Shown here: one piece after another, positions 1-6,470 of the stretch | Numbering within the stretch: the stretch's first letter is position 1 | How the letters are laid out: each line of letters opens with the position of its first letter | DNA from: Spirochaetales bacterium | GTDB taxonomy: Bacteria; Spirochaetota; Spirochaetia; Treponematales; UBA12059 | Direction: 5' to 3' | DNA length: 17,374 nt | Assembly: GCA_016938515.1 (NCBI GenBank) | Contig: JAFGUM010000237.1 | Coordinates: 1-17,374 of the forward strand | Notes under the pieces: generated by a model | What the model saw: the letters and a program-made list of their open reading frames with translations, nothing else | Databases searched by the model: none | Told to the model about the DNA's origin: nothing | Made by a program: the position numbers and the translations under genes

Positions 1-945
1 AAGGGCGAGCCCCTTACCTGGACTGTCGACGCGAATCAGGATGGCGTTGTGGAGCTTGCCGTTGACTTTGGTTCTGGTGCGCCGGTAGCACTGCAAGCCA
101 GCTATGGCACCACAAGCCTTGTTCTCGGGTATGACGCGTGGCCGTACGTGCGTACGGCTCGTTTTACAGACGCTGATGGAACCAGAGAGTACGCACTGGG
201 GCCTTCTGTATTGCCGGTAGTGGCGTTGGAGATGAATTCCTTTTTCGCGGGGACAGGAAGTGGCCTGTACTCCATCCTGCGCACCGACGAGCCGCTGCCG
301 CTCGAATCCACCGTTGTCTCGGTGGCGTACGCGGCAACGCGTTCTTCCGCGGAGCATACAGAGCGTGTCGAACTGTCTGATGGCCAGCCGACCCGCGCCT
401 GGTGGCACGAGGTTGATGGCCGCACGGGCCTCGTTGAGTATGTGCGGGGTACGCCGCGTGATGAGGCTGTCGACCTGGACGGAGATGGTCGTTATGAAGC
501 CAGACGACGCTGGCAAGCCGGAATCGACGGGGTTCCTCAAGCTGTTCGAATAGAAGTTGACGCCGATGGGAACGGCAGTTACGAATATCGCGAGACACTG
601 CCCGAACCCTTTGTGCGATCGTGGGACTACGATGATGACGGTCGCGTTGACATGACGCTCCGTATCGAATCAAGCTCAGAGACGCGCTATCGCTTTCGTT
701 TTGAACCCGATGAGTCCCGCTGGATAGAAGCTGTCTACGAGCGTGGCGTTCTTGTCTCGGTACTCGAGGATGGCGCACCCGTCGTCATAACCGCTGATTC
801 TGGTGGCAACGTGCTGTGGATAGGCGCCAAGCCATTCGATTTTGGGGCGGCAACACCCGCCCCGGGCTACGGCACGCACGGTGGAATCCGCTATCGAGTG
901 CTGCGTATAGGCGAATATACGTACGCGCAGGTGCTCGGAAACTGA
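1..945 (+). CDS. Protein with repeated Asp-rich calcium-loop-like motifs (5' truncated)
   Basis: The reading frame is open from base 1, so the N-terminus lies outside the window; 314 residues are visible. I do not recognise a named family. The visible part is rich in short beta-like segments and contains acidic loops of the D-x-[DN]-x-[DN]-G type, as in dockerin/EF-hand calcium loops. Counting from base 1 these are DANQDG (residue 10), DLDGDG (158), DADGNG (187) and DYDDDG (209), with weaker relatives near 57, 137 and 266. Each of the best three is followed by an aromatic/basic strand such as RYEARRRW or SYEYRETL. No membrane segment is visible. The style suggests an exported or periplasmic protein binding calcium, but the signal peptide region is not present, so location is inferred. 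It ends 154 bases before the STAS gene and probably belongs to a different transcription unit. Confidence 0.75.
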   Translation, partial: KGEPLTWTVDANQDGVVELAVDFGSGAPVALQASYGTTSLVLGYDAWPYVRTARFTDADGTREYALGPSVLPVVALEMNSFFAGTGSGLYSILRTDEPLPLESTVVSVAYAATRSSAEHTERVELSDGQPTRAWWHEVDGRTGLVEYVRGTPRDEAVDLDGDGRYEARRRWQAGIDGVPQAVRIEVDADGNGSYEYRETLPEPFVRSWDYDDDGRVDMTLRIESSSETRYRFRFEPDESRWIEAVYERGVLVSVLEDGAPVVITADSGGNVLWIGAKPFDFGAATPAPGYGTHGGIRYRVLRIGEYTYAQVLGN

Positions 946-966
946 CATACCCAGACGCGCGGTAGA

Positions 967-1003
967 CAAAACAGCAAGCCGTGGAAATTCTAGGGCTGTT
1001 TTG
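967..1003 (+). terminator. Inverted repeat, possible terminator after the first gene
   Basis: CAAAACAGC at 967-975 is perfectly complementary to GCTGTTTTG at 995-1003, giving a 9-bp stem with a 19-nt loop; AG/CT pairs continue outside one A-A mismatch. It starts 21 bases after the stop codon of the upstream gene. The downstream arm ends in TTTT but has no long U-tract and the stem is not GC-rich, so it is a weak intrinsic terminator at best. It could instead be a dyad operator for the STAS-cheA operon. Confidence 0.4.
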
Positions 1004-1088
1004 ACTTGCGCGCGCACAGGCGAACCAATACACTCATAGTCGTGTCTCTCATCGCCAATCCCGGTACAAGCCGCAGGGTGATGCACGC

Positions 1089-1094
1089 GGAGGT
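1089..1094 (+). promoter_or_regulatory. Shine-Dalgarno site deciding the STAS gene start
   Basis: GGAGGT lies 5 nt upstream of ATG 1100. The alternative TTG at 1097 would be only 2 nt away, so ATG 1100 is preferred. Confidence 0.75.
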
Positions 1095-1099
1095 AATTG

Positions 1100-1438
1100 A
1101 TGCAACCTGGATCTATAAAAAAAACCATAAGCCTCGCTGGAAGCTACACGATAGACAGGGCTGGCGAACTTGCCAGGGAGCTGAGTGAAGCGCTGGCGCA
1201 TTCCCCTGACCTTGAGCTGGACATAAGCGGTGTAGTGGAATTTGGGCTTTCGGCACTGCAGATTCTTTACGCCGCGGCTTCTTCAGCCGCTTCACACGGT
1301 GGTAGTCTCAAACTGGTTGGCACGGCCCAGGCTAGCCTGTGCGACAACCTGGTAGCTTCCGGATTCGCGCCAACGGGGCCTCTCTCGGCTGGTGAATTTG
1401 CCGCGCGCCTTCCCGGATTTGGCAAGGTGGCACAATGA
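1100..1438 (+). CDS. STAS-domain protein (anti-sigma-factor-antagonist type)
   Basis: A 112-residue single STAS domain. It starts with a beta-strand pair (KKTISLAGSYTIDRAGEL, residues 7-24), then the core strand LELDISGV (38-45), the switch loop FGLSALQIL (48-56) and a final beta-alpha with LKLVG. Family members such as SpoIIAA/RsbV carry D-S-S-G-L at the switch; here the aligned residues are G-L-S-A-L, so the phosphorylatable Ser is kept (Ser51) and the preceding Asp is Gly49. The stop codon overlaps the cheA start in ATGA, so it is translationally coupled to cheA. Its role may be a small scaffold or switch protein feeding the chemotaxis kinase; that is inference from position. No cognate RsbW-like kinase gene is visible in the window. 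ATG 1100 is chosen from its ribosome-binding site. Confidence 0.85.
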   Translation: MQPGSIKKTISLAGSYTIDRAGELARELSEALAHSPDLELDISGVVEFGLSALQILYAAASSAASHGGSLKLVGTAQASLCDNLVASGFAPTGPLSAGEFAARLPGFGKVAQ

Positions 1439-3552
1439 ACGAGAAATTCAAGGAGACATTCAGGGAAGAAGCAGAAGAACTGCTCGGCCACCTCGAAGAT
1501 ATCCTGCTGGAACTGGAAGAACGACCTGGCGATCTGGAGCTCGTCAACGCAGCGTTCCGCGCCATACACACAATCAAGGGCTCTGCGGGAATGTTCGGGT
1601 TTGAAAAAGCCGGGCGGTTTACGCACGATCTCGAAAGCGTTCTGGATGCGTGCAGGAGCGGGCGCAAGGACGTTGACAAGCACCTTATCGACCTGTCGCT
1701 CAGGGCTCGTGACAAGATAAAGGCTCTCATCGCGGAGGATGACTCGTCCGCGCAGTTTGACGCGGAAGCGCTGGCGCTTATGGAAGAATTCAGAGATTCA
1801 GCCGCGGAAGCCAAGCCGGTAGAACAGCGTATAGAAGAACCCCCCGCGCCTAAGAGCGCAACCGTCAAAGAGGCACCGCGGGCCAAAACAAAGGAAGCGC
1901 TGCGCAGCTATCGCATCCACTTCGAACCCGCGCGGGATGTTTTTCACAACGGTACGAGAGTGCTCAAGCTGTTTGACGAACTGGCGGCGCTTGGTCAACT
2001 GTCAAGCATCCCGGATGTATCACGCGTGCCTCCTCTGGAATCGCTTGATCCGGAATCGTGCTACGTATCCTGGAACTCCATCCTCACCACGTCAGCTGAT
2101 ATAGACGCCGTCAAGGACGTTTTTATTTTTGTGGAATCTGACTCAAAGCTCCGCATCGACCAACTCGACACCATTGATGGCGATGATTCCGGGCCGCGCA
2201 AGCTCGGTGAGATACTCGTGGATCGCGGTGTTGTCAAGCCAGAGGATCTCGGTGAGGCTCTACGATCCCAGCGCAGGCTCGGCGAAGTGCTCGTTGAGCG
2301 CAAAGTCGTTACTGACAGCGAGCTGCAATCAGCCCTCGTAGAGCAGGCGCACCTCAAACAAGCGCAGGAGCGGCAGTCGGAGGGGCCGAGTAGCTCGATA
2401 CGCGTATCCAGCGACAAGCTCGACCAGCTTGTAGACCTGGTGGGTGAGCTCGTAACGATGCAGGCACGGTTGCTGCGTACCTCTACCGACATTGCCGACA
2501 CGGGTTTGTCATCCATAGCGGAGCAGCTGGACAGACTCGTAGCGCAATTACGGGACAATGCGATGAGCATGCGGATGCTGCCCATTGGTTCCACCTTCAA
2601 CAAGTTCAGGCGAGTCGTCAGGGATTTGTCGTCAGAACTCGGCAAGGACGTAGATCTGGTAACCGTAGGCGCCGAGACGGAACTCGACAAAACGGTAATA
2701 GAGCGGCTCAACGACCCGCTTGTCCATATCATCAGAAATTCACTAGACCATGGCCTTGAAAGCCCCGCTGACAGGACAGCGGCGGGCAAGCCGTCTACGG
2801 GGACGGTTCGCCTGGCAGCAGAGCACTCAGGCGCCAACGTCGTCATTTCTGTATCTGACGATGGCCGGGGGATGAATCTCACCGCGATCAAGGCCAAAGC
2901 CGTGGAACGGGGAATTCTGAGCCCGCAGGATCAGCTCAGCGAGGCAGACGCGCTGATGCTCATATTCAGGCCGGGGTTCAGTACCGCGCAGAATGTTACG
3001 AGCGTTTCGGGCCGGGGCGTAGGCATGGACGTCGTCAAGCGTGAGATAGACTCACTAGGCGGCTCGGTCTCGGTTGAGTCCAAGGCTGGCGCTGGTTCAT
3101 CTATCGTTCTTAAAATACCGCTGACGCTCGCCATTATAGAAGGCTTGCTCATTCGCGTTGCCGACGAATACTTCGTGCTCCCACTTTCGGTAGTCGAAGC
3201 GTGCATGGAAGCTACCTCGAGCGATACGTCCAACGGCACGCACCTCGTACGGTACCGCGATGACATGATACCCTTCATAGACCTCAAGGAGTACTTCGCG
3301 GTACCGGGTGCCGCTCCAGACGGCAGGCAGATAGTGGTAGTAAACGTGCATGATAACCGCATCGGCCTGGTCGTTGACGCGGTAATAGGTGACAATCAGA
3401 CCGTAATTAAACCGCTCGGTCGCATGTTCAGGGACGCTGTCGGGTTGTCTGGCGCAACCATACTGGGTGACGGAAGGGTCGCCCTGATAGTGGATTGCAT
3501 GAAGATAGCCGATTCCATTCCCGAGCGCGAGCAGAAGGCCAGGGCGAGTTGA
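1435..3552 (+). CDS. cheA: Chemotaxis histidine kinase CheA with MshEN-like insert
   Basis: This 705-residue cytoplasmic kinase couples receptor state to phosphorylation of CheY and CheB. Domain order: P1 HPt domain (1-105) with phospho-acceptor His45 in IHTIKGSAG; an acidic linker (120-150); a P2-like domain (157-240) beginning LRSYRIHFEPARDVF; two tandem 24-residue motifs (256-279 and 281-304); P3 dimerisation helices (322-395); P4 ATPase (405-560) with N-box DPLVHIIRNSLDHGLE (Asn435, His438), G1 DDGRGM (475-480) and G2 SGRGVGMD (525-532); and a P5 CheW-like domain (562-690). All catalytic motifs are intact. The tandem motifs closely match the MshEN cyclic-di-GMP-binding pattern, with one change in each (Lys256 for Arg; Lys290 for Gly). 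The start overlaps the STAS stop (ATGA), and the stop overlaps a TTG start for cheR. Confidence 0.97.
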   Translation: MNEKFKETFREEAEELLGHLEDILLELEERPGDLELVNAAFRAIHTIKGSAGMFGFEKAGRFTHDLESVLDACRSGRKDVDKHLIDLSLRARDKIKALIAEDDSSAQFDAEALALMEEFRDSAAEAKPVEQRIEEPPAPKSATVKEAPRAKTKEALRSYRIHFEPARDVFHNGTRVLKLFDELAALGQLSSIPDVSRVPPLESLDPESCYVSWNSILTTSADIDAVKDVFIFVESDSKLRIDQLDTIDGDDSGPRKLGEILVDRGVVKPEDLGEALRSQRRLGEVLVERKVVTDSELQSALVEQAHLKQAQERQSEGPSSSIRVSSDKLDQLVDLVGELVTMQARLLRTSTDIADTGLSSIAEQLDRLVAQLRDNAMSMRMLPIGSTFNKFRRVVRDLSSELGKDVDLVTVGAETELDKTVIERLNDPLVHIIRNSLDHGLESPADRTAAGKPSTGTVRLAAEHSGANVVISVSDDGRGMNLTAIKAKAVERGILSPQDQLSEADALMLIFRPGFSTAQNVTSVSGRGVGMDVVKREIDSLGGSVSVESKAGAGSSIVLKIPLTLAIIEGLLIRVADEYFVLPLSVVEACMEATSSDTSNGTHLVRYRDDMIPFIDLKEYFAVPGAAPDGRQIVVVNVHDNRIGLVVDAVIGDNQTVIKPLGRMFRDAVGLSGATILGDGRVALIVDCMKIADSIPEREQKARAS

Positions 3553-4397
3553 GCGAACCGGGAAAAAACCTCAACATTGAGCGTATATCAGACGCCAAGT
3601 TCAAGAAACTTTCCGCGTTCATAGAGCGCGAGCTGGGCATACGCATGCCTGACACTAAAAGGGTGATGCTGGAGAGCCGGCTGCAGAAACGGTTGCGAGT
3701 TCTGCAGCTCCAGACGTTCGACGAGTACATCGAACGCGTTTTTTCTGGAGACGACGCTGAGCTCATCCACATGATAGACGTCGTAACAACCAACAAGACC
3801 GATTTTTTCAGGGAACCTGACCATTTTGACATACTGTCAACGAGGTTGTTGCCGCAGGCGTTATCGAGGAATCACGGGCGCTCGATGTATTCGTTCTGGT
3901 CGGCGGGATGCGCAACGGGTGAGGAACCGTACACGCTGACGATGGTTTTGGAGGAATTCCGGTTGACGCATCCCGGCTTCGATTACCGAATCGTGGCATC
4001 GGATATATCGACGAGAGCGCTGAGCGCCGCGTTCAACGCCGTGTACCATGTTGACAGGATAGCTCCCGTGCCACCTTCGTATCGCAAGAAATACCTGCTG
4101 CGAGGCAAGGATCCCAAGCATCCAGAAGTTCGCATCAAGAAAGAGCTCCGCCAGAAGGTGGAATTTATCCGACTAAATTTCATGGATGACAGTTTTCCAT
4201 TTGATGGCATGTTTGACGTTATATTTTGCAGGAACGTTATCATTTATTTTGACCGCCCGACGCAGGAGCGCATACTGGGTCATATGTGCAGGTATCTGCG
4301 TACTGGGGGCAACCTCATTCTTGGGCATTCAGAGACGCTGACAGGGATGGCCTTGCCGCTGCGCGGACTTGCGCCTACCGTATACGAGCGCGTATAG
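3549..4397 (+). CDS. cheR: Chemotaxis protein-glutamate methyltransferase CheR
   Basis: CheR transfers methyl groups from S-adenosylmethionine to glutamates of chemoreceptors for adaptation. From TTG 3549 the product has 282 residues, close to the usual 280-290. The N-terminal helical domain (11-80) ends at [14 protein letters not shown] (80-93). The Rossmann SAM domain follows with motif [14 protein letters not shown] (117-129), IVASDIS (148-154) and the post-I strand [13 protein letters not shown] (223-235). The C-terminal LILGHSET (256-263) is typical. A longer reading from ATG 3495 would run 58 nt inside cheA and add residues that do not resemble the family. TTG 3549 forms a TTGA overlap with the cheA stop, matching the coupling seen elsewhere here. 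No C-terminal TPR extension is present. Confidence 0.95.
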   Translation: MSEPGKNLNIERISDAKFKKLSAFIERELGIRMPDTKRVMLESRLQKRLRVLQLQTFDEYIERVFSGDDAELIHMIDVVTTNKTDFFREPDHFDILSTRLLPQALSRNHGRSMYSFWSAGCATGEEPYTLTMVLEEFRLTHPGFDYRIVASDISTRALSAAFNAVYHVDRIAPVPPSYRKKYLLRGKDPKHPEVRIKKELRQKVEFIRLNFMDDSFPFDGMFDVIFCRNVIIYFDRPTQERILGHMCRYLRTGGNLILGHSETLTGMALPLRGLAPTVYERV

Positions 4398-4404
4398 TTT
4401 ATTC

Positions 4405-4412
4405 GAGGGGAG
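4405..4412 (+). promoter_or_regulatory. Shine-Dalgarno site of cheB
   Basis: GAGGGGAG precedes ATG 4417 by 4 nt. It fixes the cheB start at [12 protein letters not shown] and excludes an in-frame ATG at 4369 that lies inside cheR. Confidence 0.7.
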
Positions 4413-4416
4413 CCCG

Positions 4417-5487
4417 ATGGAACGCATCAGAGTAATGGTTGTCGACGATTCCGCGGTAGTTCGCCAGACGCTCAAGGAGCTTTTGGATTCCGACCCGGGT
4501 ATCGAGGTTATGGCCGTAGCCGCCGACCCGATTTTCGCTCTCAAAAAGATGGAAACCGATAGGCCGGACGTCATCGTTTCCGACGTGGAAATGCCCCGCA
4601 TGGATGGCATCTCTTTTTTACGCAAGATAATGGAAACGAGCCCCATACCGGTGGTCATATGCTCCAGCAAGACCGAAGAAGGCTCGGACAACGCCATAAA
4701 GGCGATGGAGTACGGCGCGGTAGAGATAATACAGAAGCCAAAGCTTGGTACCAAGCAGTTTCTGGAGGAGTCGCGGGTTGAGATCTGCGACGTAGTCAAA
4801 GCCGCGTACGCATCCAGAAACCGGCGCCGCGCACCGCTCGCGCCTATACGTGAAGTCGCGCCCAAGCTTACCGCCGACGTGATGCTCCCAGCCCCTGGCG
4901 CGTCATCCATCATCGAAACCACAGAGAAGGTCGTAGTCGTAGGCGCGTCCACAGGCGGGACAGAAGCCCTGCGCGAGTTCCTGGAGGTGCTACCGGAAGA
5001 CACGCCTGGTATCGTCATTGTTCAGCATATGCCGGAGCACTTTACGGCCGCTTTCGCCCGCAGGCTTGACGGATTGTGCAGAGTGGGTGTCAAGGAAGCC
5101 GCTGATAACGATACGGTTATCCGCGGGCGGGTACTCATAGCCCCCGGCAACAAGCATACGCTACTCAAACGATCCGGCGCGCGCTACTATGTAGAGGTTA
5201 AGGAAGGGCCCCTCGTGTGCCGGCACAGGCCGAGCGTCGATGTGCTGTTTAGGTCAGCGGCGCGTTACGCCGGGGGTAACGCGGTGGGAGTTATCATGAC
5301 GGGAATGGGCGACGACGGCTCTCGCGGAATGAAGGAAATGCACGACGCGAAGGCGTGGACCATCGCCCAGGATGAGGAATCATGCGTCGTGTTTGGCATG
5401 CCCAACGAGGCGATAAAGGCTGGCGGCGTAGACGTCGTACTGCCTCTGGATCGTATAGCTCAGGAAGTCTTGCGGTCGGCTCGCTAA
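4417..5487 (+). CDS. cheB: Chemotaxis protein-glutamate methylesterase CheB
   Basis: CheB removes methyl groups from (and deamidates) chemoreceptors when its receiver is phosphorylated by CheA. The product has 356 residues. Receiver domain (1-125): acidic pocket Asp10-Asp11, phospho-acceptor Asp56 in [12 protein letters not shown], a Ser-Ser pair at 83-84, and Lys107 in IQKPKLG. A basic linker (130-165) leads to the esterase domain (170-355). The catalytic triad is Ser178 in [11 protein letters not shown], His204 in VQHMPEHFT and Asp300 in [12 protein letters not shown], each offset by exactly 14 from the Salmonella/E. coli residues 164, 190 and 286. It follows cheR by 19 nt and closes the STAS-cheA-cheR-cheB block. 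Confidence 0.96.
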   Translation: MERIRVMVVDDSAVVRQTLKELLDSDPGIEVMAVAADPIFALKKMETDRPDVIVSDVEMPRMDGISFLRKIMETSPIPVVICSSKTEEGSDNAIKAMEYGAVEIIQKPKLGTKQFLEESRVEICDVVKAAYASRNRRRAPLAPIREVAPKLTADVMLPAPGASSIIETTEKVVVVGASTGGTEALREFLEVLPEDTPGIVIVQHMPEHFTAAFARRLDGLCRVGVKEAADNDTVIRGRVLIAPGNKHTLLKRSGARYYVEVKEGPLVCRHRPSVDVLFRSAARYAGGNAVGVIMTGMGDDGSRGMKEMHDAKAWTIAQDEESCVVFGMPNEAIKAGGVDVVLPLDRIAQEVLRSAR

Positions 5488-5518
5488 AACGGCGCCGCGC
5501 TTGGTGATGGCTACGTGT

Positions 5519-5554
5519 GGGGCTAGCCCCTGCGGGGCTAGCCCCTGCGGGGCT
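5519..5554 (+). repeat. Tandem GC-rich hairpin repeat between cheB and cheY
   Basis: A 15-bp unit GGGGCTAGCCCCTGC occurs twice in tandem and is followed by a further GGGGCT. In RNA it can form two adjacent hairpins, AGCCCC-TGC-GGGGCT at 5525-5539 and 5540-5554, or alternative pairings because three GGGGCT arms compete for two AGCCCC arms. An 8-bp palindrome GTTGCAAC (5555-5562) follows. No U-tract comes after the hairpins, so this is not a textbook intrinsic terminator. It lies 31 nt after the cheB stop and 64 nt before cheY, where an RNA processing or stability element, or a partial terminator, could separate expression of the two blocks. Confidence 0.8.
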
Positions 5555-5607
5555 GTTGCAACGATAAAAACAAATCGGTTTCCAGCGCTGGCAGGCTTGG
5601 ATACCTT

Positions 5608-5615
5608 AGGAGGGG
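5608..5615 (+). promoter_or_regulatory. Strong Shine-Dalgarno site of cheY
   Basis: AGGAGGGG ends 3 nt before ATG 5619. It is among the strongest ribosome-binding sites in the window, fitting high CheY demand. Confidence 0.75.
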
Positions 5616-5618
5616 ACT

Positions 5619-5987
5619 ATGGCCAAGAGTATTCTGATCATCGATGATTCTGCAGCCATCAGGCAGAGCATCTCGTATATTCTGCAGCAGGAAGGTTACG
5701 CTACCGTCGAGGCTGGCGACGGGCTCGAGGGCTTGCAGAAGCTGGACGACGCTGCCAATTTTGACTGCATCATCACCGATGTGAACATGCCGAACATGGA
5801 TGGAATAACCTTTATCCGTAAGGCCCGCGAGATACCCAAGTTCAAGTTCGTTCCCATATTGGTGCTCACCACCGAGTCGCAGGGAACGAAAATGAACGAA
5901 GGCAAGGAAGCCGGAGCGACCGGATGGATAGTGAAACCATTTAGTGCGGACAAACTCCTGGCCGTGGTCAAAAAGGTAGCGGAGTAG
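5619..5987 (+). CDS. cheY: Chemotaxis response regulator CheY
   Basis: A 122-residue stand-alone receiver, the usual CheY length, that would carry the signal from CheA to the flagellar motor switch. Conserved residues: Asp9-Asp10 in LIIDDSAAIRQSIS, phospho-acceptor Asp54 in IITDVNMPNMDG, Thr84-Thr85 in LVLTTESQ, and Lys106 in WIVKPF. The TTESQGTKMNEGKEAGATGWIVKPF-type ending is the form found in chemotaxis CheY proteins rather than transcription-factor receivers. It is preceded by a strong ribosome-binding site and followed 3 nt later by cheW, whose GGAG site overlaps its last codons. No dedicated CheY phosphatase (CheX, CheC, CheZ) is present in the window. Confidence 0.95.
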   Translation: MAKSILIIDDSAAIRQSISYILQQEGYATVEAGDGLEGLQKLDDAANFDCIITDVNMPNMDGITFIRKAREIPKFKFVPILVLTTESQGTKMNEGKEAGATGWIVKPFSADKLLAVVKKVAE

Positions 5988-5990
5988 CGG

Positions 5991-6470
5991 ATGGCTACCC
6001 GTCGTGCCGAGCCCGGCCGTTACCTGAGCTTTACCCTGGGTGACGAAGCTTTCGCGGTGCCGGTTGAGAGCGTAGAAGTCGTCCTGGAAACGCCTCTTGT
6101 CACCCGGGTACCAAACGCGGAGTCTCACCTTCGAGGCGTCATAAACTTCAGGGGAAGCGTCATACCAATAGTCGATCCCAGACTCAGGTTTGGTGGAGAT
6201 CCCATAGGGCTCGAAGAGGGCTCTTCTGTCATTGTGCTGCAGATGCACTACGAAGGCGATGACGTTGTCGTTGGCATGCTTGCCGACGGAGTTCGGGAAG
6301 TAGTCGATGTAGGAGCCTCAGAGATAGAGAACGCTCCCAAAATGGGCGCCCGCGAATCGCTTGAATACGTCGCCGGTGTAGCCAGGATTGGCGGGGAGTT
6401 TGTCGTCATTCTGGATGTCGAAACGACGTTCGCGAGGCTCGCTCCTGCAGAATGCGCGGGGGTGGTGTGA
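5991..6470 (+). CDS. cheW: Chemotaxis coupling protein CheW
   Basis: A 159-residue CheW-like domain that would bridge receptors and the CheA P5 domain. Visible family signatures are YLSFTLGDEAFAVPV (11-25), the strand with TRVPNAESHLRGVINFRGSV (38-57), the strand IPIVDPRLRFG (58-68), and VGMLADGVREVVDV (93-106), followed near the C-terminus by VAGVARIGGEFVVILDVE. The strong match of the LRGVINFRG segment makes the assignment secure. GGAG at 5981-5984 serves ATG 5991. Its stop codon overlaps a GTG start of the next kinase gene (GTGA). Confidence 0.94.
   Translation: MATRRAEPGRYLSFTLGDEAFAVPVESVEVVLETPLVTRVPNAESHLRGVINFRGSVIPIVDPRLRFGGDPIGLEEGSSVIVLQMHYEGDDVVVGMLADGVREVVDVGASEIENAPKMGARESLEYVAGVARIGGEFVVILDVETTFARLAPAECAGVV

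Noticed and set aside
164..778. Long minus-strand open frames opposite the first gene
   Set aside because: They are shadows of the plus-strand frame, with no family resemblance and low-complexity Arg/Ser-rich composition.
1001..1040. Possible sigma-70 promoter for the STAS-cheA operon (TTGACT at 1001-1006)
   Set aside because: The -35-like hexamer is good, but no acceptable -10 lies at 16-18 nt spacing; TACACT and CATAGT are too far. Kept only as part of the inverted-repeat finding.
2061..2897. 278-codon minus-strand open frame inside cheA
   Set aside because: It is the Ser/Arg-rich antisense shadow of the cheA frame, without recognisable motifs or a ribosome-binding site.
3495..3548. Upstream ATG 3495 as the cheR start
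   Set aside because: It would overlap cheA by 58 nt and add residues unlike CheR; TTG 3549 gives the family length and a coupled overlap.
5519..5554. Reading the tandem hairpins as a CRISPR fragment
   Set aside because: The repeats are directly contiguous with no spacers and only two copies are present.
5560..5567. AACGATAA as a flagellar sigma-28 -10 element before cheY
   Set aside because: There is no TAAA-type -35 at the required distance; that position is occupied by the GC-rich hairpin repeat.
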